DNA from: an uncultured Candidatus Saccharibacteria bacterium
Lineage (GTDB): Bacteria; Patescibacteriota; Saccharimonadia; Saccharimonadales; Saccharimonadaceae
DNA: 61,385 nt
Assembly (NCBI GenBank): GCA_946638615.1
Contig: CAMPBO010000003.1
Location: 1-61,385, forward strand
Reading direction: 5' to 3'
The notes below the pieces were generated by a model. The model was not told the DNA's origin. It did no database searches and worked only from the letters and a program-made list of their open reading frames with translations. Position 1 is the first letter of the stretch; every line of letters starts with the position of its first letter. This document shows, piece after piece, positions 24,702-32,781 of the stretch. Position numbers and translations under genes: made by a program.

Positions 24702-25139
24702 ATGAAGAAAATAGTTTACAGAAACCCGGAAGATACGGAAAATTTTGATTTAAAAAGGTTTGTGAAGTCGCTCTCGAGATACGCTAAAGTATCAGAAAAA
24801 GAAGCTAAGGAGGCTTTGACGGAATTTGATCAATATGAGACAATGCATGTTTCGTGCCTAGTCGAGGTCGGTATGAAGCTAATCAACGAAAAAGCTGGCG
24901 AAGACGCAATGAAAGAATATTTTGACGAACACGAAGTCTGGTTTGATGAAGGTAAATTTGAAAGACTTCGCCGAATTACTGGATATCTCGTCGGGACTTT
25001 GGACCGCTGGAATGATGCCAAAAAAGCCGAGGAAAAAGCTCGCGTTAAACACTGCGTAAATTCAGCAATCAATGATGCTGAGCGCTTGGTTGCACTTGAA
25101 ACTCAGGCGATGGAACAAAACATCGCTTACGCGCGTTAA
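24702..25139 (+). CDS. Stand-alone NrdD C-terminal (glycyl-radical-like) protein
   Basis: The 145-residue product has residues 89-117 (LRRITGYLVGTLDRWNDAK...RVKH) that match the C-terminal end of class III ribonucleotide reductase NrdD (E. coli RRVCGYLGSPDARPFNAGK..EE..RRVKH). In NrdD the glycine of xGYL carries the radical; here that is Gly94. The ten-stranded catalytic barrel and the four zinc cysteines of NrdD are absent. The N-terminal ~85 residues are helical and unfamiliar. Paired NrdR boxes and a consensus promoter precede it and GAAAGGAAAACC forms the ribosome site, so it is probably part of dNTP synthesis: a detachable radical domain like GrcA/YfiD, or a piece of a split reductase. 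Function is inferred. Confidence 0.6.
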   Translation: MKKIVYRNPEDTENFDLKRFVKSLSRYAKVSEKEAKEALTEFDQYETMHVSCLVEVGMKLINEKAGEDAMKEYFDEHEVWFDEGKFERLRRITGYLVGTLDRWNDAKKAEEKARVKHCVNSAINDAERLVALETQAMEQNIAYAR

Positions 25140-26110
25140 TTTTCTAAGAGTTTACAGATAAGGGCTATTAAAAGGCCCTTTTCTTTTGGATTAGATTCAG
25201 CAATCAAAAGGGCTAGAGCAGTAAGAGCACGATCGGAAATTTTGGTTTCGCCATTTTTGGTGAGGTGATAATCGTTAATGGTTAGGAAAACCACAAAAAG
25301 CAGAGCGCCGATGCGTTTGTTACCATCATAAAAAGGATGGTCTTTGATGATAAGATAAAGGAGATTAGCGGCTTTTTCGGAAATAGATGAGTAAACATCT
25401 TTACCATTGTAGGTTTGAGTAATAGCGCCGAGACTAGAAGCAAAGGCTTCACCACGAGGTTTGCCAAAAAGCTCGCCCTCTTTGACGTTTTTCTTTAAAG
25501 TGGCAATAATATCAATACAATCGGAAACAGCTAAAGTTTTGGCGGATTTTTTACCTTTAGTAAAAGAAATGTAGCCTTCGTCATACTCTTGAAGAGCCTT
25601 GAAACTGGGGCCATACTTAGTGATGACTTCGAGAATACCGCTAGCCTCGTCGACAGAGAGATCAGAGCTGGCAACTAAGCGTTTGACGATACCTAGAGCG
25701 TTCTCGATTTCGTGAAGTTTTTCACTGTCGAGCTCTTTTAGGCGACGTTCATTTATAGCGACGCCATCCACAACGTAGCGGTGGAGAACTTTGGTGGCCC
25801 AAACACGAAAATCAGTAGCTTTTTTGGAATTAACACGATAACCAACAGAGATAATAGCATCAAGATTGTACATTTTGACCTGGTATGTTTTGCCGTCTGC
25901 AGCAGTGTGTGCATTTTTTGCACACACTGCATTCTCGTCTAGTTCTCCATCACGAAAAATATTACGAAGATGACGACCAATTACCGTGCGATCTACATCA
26001 AAAAGCTTTGAGAGCTGATCCTGGGTAGTCCAAATAGTTTCTTTATTTGTGTCTACTTTAAAGACAATTTCACCCTCATGAACTTTATAGATTTCGATAT
26101 TTTTTTCCAT
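25136..26110 (-). CDS. RhuM-Fic/Doc fusion protein
   Basis: The 324-residue protein has an N-terminal RhuM-type DNA-binding region (TIWTTQDQLSKLFDVDRTVIGRHLRNIFRDGEL...YNLDAIISVGYRVNSKKATDFRVWATKVL) and a C-terminal Fic/Doc domain with the motif HPFYDGNKR (residues 258-266). Fic domains transfer AMP or phosphate to target proteins; Doc-type members act as growth-arrest toxins. No separate antitoxin is adjacent, so the N-terminal half may provide control. A CAGTGTGTGC repeat occurs in the upstream region and twice within the gene. It converges on the glycyl-radical-like gene with a 4-base overlap. Confidence 0.85.
   Translation of the reverse strand: MEKNIEIYKVHEGEIVFKVDTNKETIWTTQDQLSKLFDVDRTVIGRHLRNIFRDGELDENAVCAKNAHTAADGKTYQVKMYNLDAIISVGYRVNSKKATDFRVWATKVLHRYVVDGVAINERRLKELDSEKLHEIENALGIVKRLVASSDLSVDEASGILEVITKYGPSFKALQEYDEGYISFTKGKKSAKTLAVSDCIDIIATLKKNVKEGELFGKPRGEAFASSLGAITQTYNGKDVYSSISEKAANLLYLIIKDHPFYDGNKRIGALLFVVFLTINDYHLTKNGETKISDRALTALALLIAESNPKEKGLLIALICKLLEN
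25160..25187 (+). terminator. Terminator of the glycyl-radical-like gene, inside fic 3' end
   Basis: AAGGGC-loop-GCCCTT followed by TTCTTTT on the plus strand, 20 bases after the stop codon, within the end of the convergent RhuM-Fic gene. Confidence 0.6.
25902..25930. repeat. 29-bp palindrome within RhuM-Fic
   Basis: GCAGTGTGTGCA and its complement are separated by TTTTT. The same ten bases CAGTGTGTGC occur at 26121-26130 just upstream of the gene, next to a second partial palindrome (26123-26142), so these may be binding sites for the encoded DNA-binding domain. Confidence 0.55.
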
Positions 26111-26222
26111 AATTATTCTTCAGTGTGTGCGATATACACATACTGATTGTAACACCCATCTTTAGAGCGGTCTAGGGTGAACTTATTGTATTTTTCAGGT
26201 TCGATTTTGATTTAAATTATAA

Positions 26223-28637
26223 TTAGAGCACGCCCCAATTGTCGCCGATAGTAACTTCGACAGCAAGCTTGATTTTAAGTTCAGGAGCAACAGATTCCAT
26301 TTCGGTTTTTAAGATTTTTGCAACTTCGTTAGCAATATCTTTATCACATTCAACGATCAATGAATCATGGACTTGCATAACTAGCTCGGCACCTTTGGGA
26401 AGCTTAGCATCAACTTTTATCATAGCACGCTTCATGAGGTCGGCCTCGGTACCTTGAATTGGCATATTCTCGGCAGCACGTTCAGCGGCTTGACGAATTA
26501 CGAAGTTAGAGGATTTGACATCTGGAGTGGGGCGTCTGCGACCATAAAAAGTTTCGACGTAACCTTCTTCCCTGGCCTGTTTTAAAATAGATTCAAGTTT
26601 TTGCTTGATGGGAGCACGAATCTTAAAATAATTATCGATAAATTGTTTCGCTTCGTAAATTGGCATTTTGGCGGCATCAGAAAGACCTTTGACGCTCATA
26701 CCATAAAGAATGCCGAAATTGATTACTTTGGCAGCACGACGTTGATCTTTAGTAACTTCGCTCATAGGTACATTAAAGGCCTCAGAAGCAGTCTTGGTGT
26801 GAATGTCAATGTCGTGATTAAAATCATCAATAAGAGCCTGATCCCCCGAAAGAATGGCGGCAAGACGAAGTTCGAACTGAGAATAGTCAGCGGAGACCAA
26901 AACTTTGCCTTCGGAAGCAATAAATCCCGTGCGGATTCTCTTCCCCTCATCGGTACGGACGGGAATGTTTTGAAGATTAGGATCTTTAGAGCTAAGGCGA
27001 CCAGTCGCAGTGACATTTTGAGTGAACGTAGTGTGAATACGGTTCTCTTTGTCGGCGAGATTAGGCATTGGGATAATGTAAGTATTAAGAAGCTTAGCGG
27101 ATTCACGATATTCAATAATTTTATCAATGATGGGATGGAGCCCTTTTAGTTTATCGAGCTCTTTGGCGCCAGTAGAATAACCACGAGCGGTTTTTTTAAT
27201 ACCTTTCGTAGGAAGAGCTAGGCTCGTAAATAAAACTTCAGAAAGCTGAATCGGCGAATTGACATTAAATTCCTGACCAGCAAGTTCATAAATTGAACGT
27301 TCAAGTCTAGCAACTTCTAATATATATTCTTCTTTGAGATTATCAAAATACTCACGATCAATGAGCATGCCTTTCTTTTCCATTTTGTATAGAATCGGAA
27401 TTAGAGGCAAATCAAAATTGACATATATATTATATAGTCTGGGGTATTTTTGAAATTCAGCAAATTGTCTCTGGCATTCTTCTTCGGGAACTACGAGCTC
27501 AGGCTCTTCCCTTGTCAAAGGGTTTAATAAAAATCTAGCTTGACTAAGATCCCAAAAAGACTCGCCAGCTAAAATTTTTTTGGCGATTTTGTTGTCGCTA
27601 TGCATGATAGATTTAATATCCCAACCGATAATAGCGCCTCTAGGCGGATGTTGTTGAGTGCTCTTCTCGATTACTTCGCTTATGCTTAATGGGTGATTCT
27701 TTCTAGATTCACTGTCTAGCTCTAAAGTACTACTATCTAAAATTTTAGTTTCTTTGCTTTTTGATAGGTCGATTTTGCGAATGAGAGAATTGAATTCGAG
27801 TTTTTTAAGACCAGCAACAACACGATCGTGATCAAAATGAAAATCAGGAATTTTACTGAGCTCAACTGGAGCATCAAACATTATTTTGGCAAGCTTTTTG
27901 GACATATAAGCTGAATCTTTTCCCGCCTCAAGTTTAGCTTTGGTGGAGCCAGTAATTTTGTCGAGATTTTGATAAATCCCGTCAAGGTCACCGTATTCGT
28001 TTAATAATTTTACAGCAGTTTTCTCACCAATACCTGAAACACCAGGAATATTGTCTGAAGAATCGCCTTTGAGAGATTTGAGGTCAAGAAATTGAGATTT
28101 CTTGATGCCGTATTTGGCTTCAATTTCGGAAACGTTAATTTCTTCAATTTTAGTAAAGCCCTTGAGGATACGCCACATAAAAGTATTTTCATCGACAATT
28201 TGGAGCATATCAAGATCAGAAGAAATAATGTAAGTTTCATATTCACAGTGTCCGTTTTGGTCTAAGGTTTCATCTGCCTCACGACTAAATGTTCCAATGA
28301 TATCATCGGCTTCATAATTATCAACTTCAACAAAAGCCCAGCCTAAGTCTTTAATTAATTCTTCCAAAAATGGAATCTGAGCATAAAAATCTTCGCCAGG
28401 TTTTATGCGCCCAGCTTTATATTCAGGAAAAATCGCACGACGACGAGAGGTTGAAGTTTTAGAATCCCAAGCAACTATGACCTTAGTGGGATTAAGCTTT
28501 TTGACAATTTCCATAGCAATAGCAGCAAAACCATAAATACCACCAGTCGGAGTGCCATCGGACAAACTCAATGCGCCCATGGCATAATAGCCCCGATAGA
28601 AGACTGATTTGCCATCGATTAGAACTAGTCTTTTCAT
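26223..28637 (-). CDS. polA: DNA polymerase I
   Basis: The 804-residue enzyme removes primers and fills gaps. The 5'-3' exonuclease domain (residues ~1-290) has VDNYEADDIIGTF, SSDLDMLQIV and KGDSSDNIPGVSGIGEKTA. The middle domain is short and lacks the DEDD proofreading residues. The polymerase domain has TATGRLSSKDPNLQNIPVR, VSADYSQFELR (motif A), RRAAKVINFGILYGMS (motif B) and QVHDSLIVE (motif C). It lies one base after the small membrane protein gene upstream. Confidence 0.96.
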   Translation of the reverse strand: MKRLVLIDGKSVFYRGYYAMGALSLSDGTPTGGIYGFAAIAMEIVKKLNPTKVIVAWDSKTSTSRRRAIFPEYKAGRIKPGEDFYAQIPFLEELIKDLGWAFVEVDNYEADDIIGTFSREADETLDQNGHCEYETYIISSDLDMLQIVDENTFMWRILKGFTKIEEINVSEIEAKYGIKKSQFLDLKSLKGDSSDNIPGVSGIGEKTAVKLLNEYGDLDGIYQNLDKITGSTKAKLEAGKDSAYMSKKLAKIMFDAPVELSKIPDFHFDHDRVVAGLKKLEFNSLIRKIDLSKSKETKILDSSTLELDSESRKNHPLSISEVIEKSTQQHPPRGAIIGWDIKSIMHSDNKIAKKILAGESFWDLSQARFLLNPLTREEPELVVPEEECQRQFAEFQKYPRLYNIYVNFDLPLIPILYKMEKKGMLIDREYFDNLKEEYILEVARLERSIYELAGQEFNVNSPIQLSEVLFTSLALPTKGIKKTARGYSTGAKELDKLKGLHPIIDKIIEYRESAKLLNTYIIPMPNLADKENRIHTTFTQNVTATGRLSSKDPNLQNIPVRTDEGKRIRTGFIASEGKVLVSADYSQFELRLAAILSGDQALIDDFNHDIDIHTKTASEAFNVPMSEVTKDQRRAAKVINFGILYGMSVKGLSDAAKMPIYEAKQFIDNYFKIRAPIKQKLESILKQAREEGYVETFYGRRRPTPDVKSSNFVIRQAAERAAENMPIQGTEADLMKRAMIKVDAKLPKGAELVMQVHDSLIVECDKDIANEVAKILKTEMESVAPELKIKLAVEVTIGDNWGVL

Positions 28638-28638
28638 T

Positions 28639-29076
28639 TTACGGCCTTAAATATTCACGACTTGGTCTGCCAACGAGAAGTTTTTTGATGGCATCTAAAA
28701 CCTTGGGATAAGTATAACAAGCGACAGAATCACAAGTTTTAGAAGTATCCGATTCATCTAAAATCAACCTTGATGTATCTAGGCCTTCATAAATGGTATC
28801 CTGAGAACCCTTAGAATTGTTGTCTTTAATTTCTTTTAAGACAATAATATGATTGTCATAAACATAATAGGTCGCCCAATCTTCGGTGTTTTTGGTATTG
28901 TGGTCAGTGATTGAAAATTTATAACCATCTGGAACAGGCTTGGAGACATTATTGTCAAAAAAATTTTTAAAAAGTAGGGCCGCTAATACAACCAACACAA
29001 TGGCAACTATAAAAAATCCATAACGAACAAATTTATTCTGATTACCTTCGGTGCTGATGAGATTGGTGTCGCTCAA
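28639..29076 (-). CDS. Hypothetical single-pass membrane protein
   Basis: The 145-residue protein has a short cytoplasmic N-terminus, one membrane helix (about residues 17-40, FVRYGFFIVAIVLVVLAALLF) and an outer domain with two cysteines in SKTCDSVACYTYP that could form a disulfide. No family is recognised. It overlaps the kinase gene upstream by four bases and precedes polA by one base, so it is translated from the same operon. Confidence 0.65.
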   Translation of the reverse strand: MSDTNLISTEGNQNKFVRYGFFIVAIVLVVLAALLFKNFFDNNVSKPVPDGYKFSITDHNTKNTEDWATYYVYDNHIIVLKEIKDNNSKGSQDTIYEGLDTSRLILDESDTSKTCDSVACYTYPKVLDAIKKLLVGRPSREYLRP

Positions 29077-29639
29077 AACTTAATCTCCTTTAATATTTCG
29101 TCAAGGCGCTTTTTTATATCATCGATTGAACCGTTATTTAAAATATAATAGTCTGCCGCCACGATAGGGCCACCCTTTTCAAGATTTTCAATTTCGGAGC
29201 GATCGCGTTCGCGAATGGCCACCGAATCAAAAGAGCGACCAGGGCGTTTGGCTACGCGGTCATAACGAAGAGCTTTATCAACAACAATAGCAACAAAAGT
29301 AATAGATTTAAGAAATTCTTTTTTTAAGATTTTATATTCGGTCCAAGAATATACACCGTCTAAAACGATTCGGCGCTGACCAGCTGCGATAAGATCTTTT
29401 GTTTCGGCAATAACTTGATTCACCACCCAATCTTTGCCCTCCTGCTCACGAATTTGCTCGCGAAAGATTTTTTCGGATTCGCCATCTGGAGTACGTTCAA
29501 TGCCACGTTTTTCCATTTCTTTGTAAATCATGCCGCCAAAATAAACTTTAGGGCAACCTTTTTCTGTGAGATAATCCACTACGACTGATTTGCCACTTCC
29601 ACTCATACCTACAATTGCGAGAATTTTAACATTGTCCAT
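29073..29639 (-). CDS. Dephospho-CoA kinase-like P-loop NTPase
   Basis: The 188-residue protein has Walker A GMSGSGKS (residues 12-19), a Walker B-like IVLDGVYSW, and an arginine-rich lid RYDRVAKRPGRSFDSVAIRERDRSE. The pattern resembles the UPF0200/archaeal dephospho-CoA kinase-like group more than bacterial CoaE. It may phosphorylate a nucleotide or coenzyme precursor. TGT-TATACT lies six bases before ATG (leaderless); it heads the unit ending with polA. Confidence 0.7.
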   Translation of the reverse strand: MDNVKILAIVGMSGSGKSVVVDYLTEKGCPKVYFGGMIYKEMEKRGIERTPDGESEKIFREQIREQEGKDWVVNQVIAETKDLIAAGQRRIVLDGVYSWTEYKILKKEFLKSITFVAIVVDKALRYDRVAKRPGRSFDSVAIRERDRSEIENLEKGGPIVAADYYILNNGSIDDIKKRLDEILKEIKF

Positions 29640-29645
29640 AGCACA

Positions 29646-29651
29646 AGTATA
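29646..29651 (-). promoter_or_regulatory. Extended -10 promoter, leaderless start of kinase-polA operon
   Basis: TGT-TATACT on the minus strand, six bases before the ATG at 29639. Confidence 0.55.
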
Positions 29652-29660
29652 ACATACATT

Positions 29661-30458
29661 TTAACCAGTTGTAAGATACTTGATTTTGGCAATACGACGA
29701 GCATCGTCATCTTTTTGGGGTAAGTCTTCTCTTTTTGAATATTTCTTAAAAATTTCGAGAGCGTTTTTGATTTTGCCATCATAGATTGGAAGTTCATCAT
29801 AAACACTCCAAAGAATTATACGAATATCAGAGGCGTTGTTGGCATAAAATTTAAGGGCGTGCGAAGTAGCGCGAATAAACTCTTCTTCGGTTTCTTTGGT
29901 ATGGCGCCAAGCGCGACTTTTTAGAAAATGTTCGGTTACGACTGGAGAGGCTGCAACCATAAGAATAAGAGCTTGATAATTCCCCATTTTTAACATTTTT
30001 AACAAAATCGCTTCTATTTCGGGATCCAACAAAGCAACATCCAAAATAATGTCGTAACCTTTTTTCGTAAGTTCGGTAAGGGTTAAAAACATCATAATGG
30101 TACTAAACTCATCTGTGTTTTTACGAAGATTAACTTCGCCGTAATAGTTTTTGATTTCCTGATAGTGAGGATGATATTCAACGAAACGACGGGCAGCGAT
30201 CAAAATGGGATGTAAATCATGCTGGTTACAATAAGCTTCGACAGCAGGGAGAATTTGAGTAGTCTTGCCAGAGCCAGATGGACCAGTAATACGAAATAAA
30301 TGACGCTTAACGGTAGCGTTTGATGTAAAATCATTAAGTATTTGAGCTAAGATTAACGGATATTCGCTGAAGCCAACTTGCCACTCCTCTTTGACCCTAC
30401 TTGGCCAGTGCAACTTCATATATTCGATGACTTTTGCAAAAGTAGGGTTCTCAAACAT
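29661..30458 (-). CDS. Zeta-toxin-like P-loop kinase
   Basis: The 265-residue protein has Walker A GPSGSGKTT (residues 59-67), then ARRFVEYHPHYQEIKNYYGE, which matches the zeta toxin DxxR..HP.Y block, GYDIILDVALLDPE and VAASPVVTEHFLKSRAWRHT (lid arginines). Zeta toxins phosphorylate UDP-N-acetylglucosamine and block wall synthesis; chromosomal relatives can be housekeeping kinases. No epsilon-type antitoxin precedes it. It lies ten bases after the lipid-kinase-like gene and continues the rpoD transcript. Confidence 0.65.
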   Translation of the reverse strand: MFENPTFAKVIEYMKLHWPSRVKEEWQVGFSEYPLILAQILNDFTSNATVKRHLFRITGPSGSGKTTQILPAVEAYCNQHDLHPILIAARRFVEYHPHYQEIKNYYGEVNLRKNTDEFSTIMMFLTLTELTKKGYDIILDVALLDPEIEAILLKMLKMGNYQALILMVAASPVVTEHFLKSRAWRHTKETEEEFIRATSHALKFYANNASDIRIILWSVYDELPIYDGKIKNALEIFKKYSKREDLPQKDDDARRIAKIKYLTTG

Positions 30459-30467
30459 ATTAATTTC

Positions 30468-31370
30468 CTATTTTTGAATCACTTTAATATATTTATTAGT
30501 TTTTTTGATTTCGATAGTTTGGATGTTAACAAAAACCTTATTTTCACCTTCGGCTTGGATTTCGACAGTAGCAGGAGCAAGAAATTCCAAAACGTCACCC
30601 GTGGTTAAAACCCCAGGAACGCGATGAAACATACTTCTAGTCATAAGTTTGGCAAGACGATAAAAATTGGTGAGGCGATCGGTTTTAGAACGAAAGATGG
30701 TTGGATCTTTAAAGTCTTCTCCGCCCTTCATGACGCGAGCCATGTATTTGCCATTAATGGCGGCATAGTCGGAGGTGTTTTGGGGTTGGAGTTTGTTATT
30801 TAATTTGAAGTCTGGCAAGAATGTTTTTTTGTGACGATTCTTAAAATACCAGCCTGCGAGATGGGTATAAGAACCTACATTACGACCATTTGTAGTCTTT
30901 AGGATTTTACGCATTTTAGGCTCATCGTATATTTTGACTGCTTCAGCCATCATACCAATCGTTACATAACAGGTGGCATAGCGCCAATGTTTGCCGTTTA
31001 CGATGATGTCCAACGGATACAAATTCTGAGTGGACTCCGTTAAAACATCCTCTAACTTTGCTGTACCGAGAGTACGAGCGAGATCGTTAAAATTACCGTA
31101 GGGCAAGACAGCTAGAGTAATGTTTTTATTAGAATTTAATATAGCGTTGGCACAGATGACACCAGTAGCATCACCACCAGCAGAAATAACAAAATCGCCA
31201 TCTTTCAAAAGTTTAGCAAATTTAGCAACGTTTTCATCAACATTAGTAGGTTCAATTTCATATTTGCCGATAATGTAACCTTTTAGTTTAGGTAAATGAT
31301 TCAAAACTTCTTTCTTAACGTCGCAAAAACGAGAAGAGCGAGGATTATAAACGACAAAGAGATGTTTCAT
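30468..31370 (-). CDS. Diacylglycerol kinase-like lipid kinase
   Basis: The 300-residue protein has the DagK catalytic fold: VVYNPRSSR at the N-terminus, VISAGGDATGVICANAIL (the GGDGT motif reads GGDAT), LPYGNFNDLARTLG, and a C-terminal beta sandwich. It would phosphorylate a lipid or sphingosine-like alcohol at the membrane. It is nine bases after the VirB2-like gene. Whether the altered GGDGT reduces activity is unclear. Confidence 0.85.
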   Translation of the reverse strand: MKHLFVVYNPRSSRFCDVKKEVLNHLPKLKGYIIGKYEIEPTNVDENVAKFAKLLKDGDFVISAGGDATGVICANAILNSNKNITLAVLPYGNFNDLARTLGTAKLEDVLTESTQNLYPLDIIVNGKHWRYATCYVTIGMMAEAVKIYDEPKMRKILKTTNGRNVGSYTHLAGWYFKNRHKKTFLPDFKLNNKLQPQNTSDYAAINGKYMARVMKGGEDFKDPTIFRSKTDRLTNFYRLAKLMTRSMFHRVPGVLTTGDVLEFLAPATVEIQAEGENKVFVNIQTIEIKKTNKYIKVIQK

Positions 31371-31378
31371 AAAATAGA

Positions 31379-31783
31379 TTAAGATTGGTTAATGTTAAGA
31401 AAGATTAAAATGGCATAAAAGACAGCATAAGCTACTAAACCAATAACGATTTCAAAAAGACGACGTTTAGCTTTGCGGGCTTTTTCTTCGTTGCCACCAG
31501 CCGTGAGATATTGAATCCCAACAATTGAAATACCGATGACACCGAGGATACCAACACCGATAGTCATAATGTCAACAACAAGCTTTAAAATATTAATGAT
31601 TGATCCTCCTTCGCCATCATCTTTGAGACATTTTTCACCGTTGGTACCTATAACAATATTATCTTCGTTGCCTAAAATCGAAACGGGCACCGTACCTTCT
31701 GGACAAGCGGCAAAAACGGGAGCTGGAACGAAAAGAAATGCCCCTAGAATAATTGTTAGGATACTTAGTATATATTTCTTCAT
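31379..31783 (-). CDS. VirB2/TrbC-like pilin precursor
   Basis: The 134-residue protein has a signal peptide (MKKYILSILTIILGAFLFVPAPVFA, cleavage after AFA), a short cysteine-containing N-terminal part and two membrane helices separated by a positively charged turn (TAGGNEEKARKAKRRL). This matches the two-helix VirB2/TrbC conjugative pilins and related small T4SS proteins. It sits seven bases after rpoD, an odd place, with no other T4SS gene in the window. Confidence 0.6.
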   Translation of the reverse strand: MKKYILSILTIILGAFLFVPAPVFAACPEGTVPVSILGNEDNIVIGTNGEKCLKDDGEGGSIINILKLVVDIMTIGVGILGVIGISIVGIQYLTAGGNEEKARKAKRRLFEIVIGLVAYAVFYAILIFLNINQS

Positions 31784-31790
31784 ATTCCTC

Positions 31791-32765
31791 CTACCTTAAA
31801 TATTCGTGTAATTTTTTGGTATCTTTGTTCTTGCGAAGTTTAGAAAGAGCTTTAGCCTCAATTTGACGAATGCGCTCACGAGTAACATCAAACTCGGCAC
31901 CAACTTCTTCCAATGTGTGTGGGCGACCACCGCCGATGCCAAAACGAAGACGGATAATTTTCTGTTCCCTATCGGTTAATGTAGCGATAATCTCGGAAAG
32001 TTGTTCTTTTAAAATTTGATTGGCGGCGGAATCTTCGGGAGAGTCGCGCTCTTCATCTTCAACAAAATCGCCGAGAACAGAATCTTCATCGTCACCTTCG
32101 CGACCGACGGAAGCGTCAAGCGATGCAATATCCTGCTTGATACGCATAACGTAGTCAATCTTTTCAGGTTCCATGTCGAGCTCTTTCGCAATTTCTTCGT
32201 TGGTTGGTTCGCGATTTAATTCAGAAGTGAGCTTACGTGTAGTGCGGAGGACTTTGTTGATGGTCTCAACCATGTGGACTGGAATACGAATAGTACGAGC
32301 CTGATCAGCGATAGCGCGAGTAATGGCTTGTCGAACCCACCAAGTAGCATAAGTCGAGAACTTAAAACCTTTGTCGGGGTCGAATTTTTCAACAGCTCTA
32401 AGAAGCCCTGTGTTCCCTTCCTGAATGAGATCAAGAAAATCAAGGCCACGACCACCATAACGTTTGGCAATAGAAACAACAAGGCGCATATTAGATTCAA
32501 CCATTTTATCCTTGGCTTTTTTGTCGCCTTTGATAATGCGCTGAGCAAGGTCAGCTTCTTCTTCAGGAGTCAGAAGCGGAATTTTACCAATTTCTCGAAG
32601 ATAAAGTCTTACTGAGTCATCCGCGAAAGCATCAACATTCTCGGCAGTAATAGCAAGCTCTTCGTCGGAAAGTTCTTCTTCGTTTTCGAGGTCATCGGTC
32701 GCTGGCTCCTCGAGTTCAAGATTTAAATCTTTTGCATTCAAAATATCGTCTTTTTGAGAGTTCAT
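31791..32765 (-). CDS. rpoD: RNA polymerase primary sigma factor
   Basis: The 324-residue sigma70 has region 1.2 ([17 protein letters not shown]), 2.1-2.4 ([40 protein letters not shown]), 3.0 ([14 protein letters not shown]), and 4.2 ([28 protein letters not shown]). Region 1.1 is reduced to a short acidic N-terminus. Region 3.0 is the part that reads the TG of extended -10 promoters, which dominate this window. It follows dnaG by 16 bases; TATAAT lies eight bases before ATG. Confidence 0.97.
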   Translation of the reverse strand: MNSQKDDILNAKDLNLELEEPATDDLENEEELSDEELAITAENVDAFADDSVRLYLREIGKIPLLTPEEEADLAQRIIKGDKKAKDKMVESNMRLVVSIAKRYGGRGLDFLDLIQEGNTGLLRAVEKFDPDKGFKFSTYATWWVRQAITRAIADQARTIRIPVHMVETINKVLRTTRKLTSELNREPTNEEIAKELDMEPEKIDYVMRIKQDIASLDASVGREGDDEDSVLGDFVEDEERDSPEDSAANQILKEQLSEIIATLTDREQKIIRLRFGIGGGRPHTLEEVGAEFDVTRERIRQIEAKALSKLRKNKDTKKLHEYLR

Positions 32766-32781
32766 TATGACAAATTATAAT

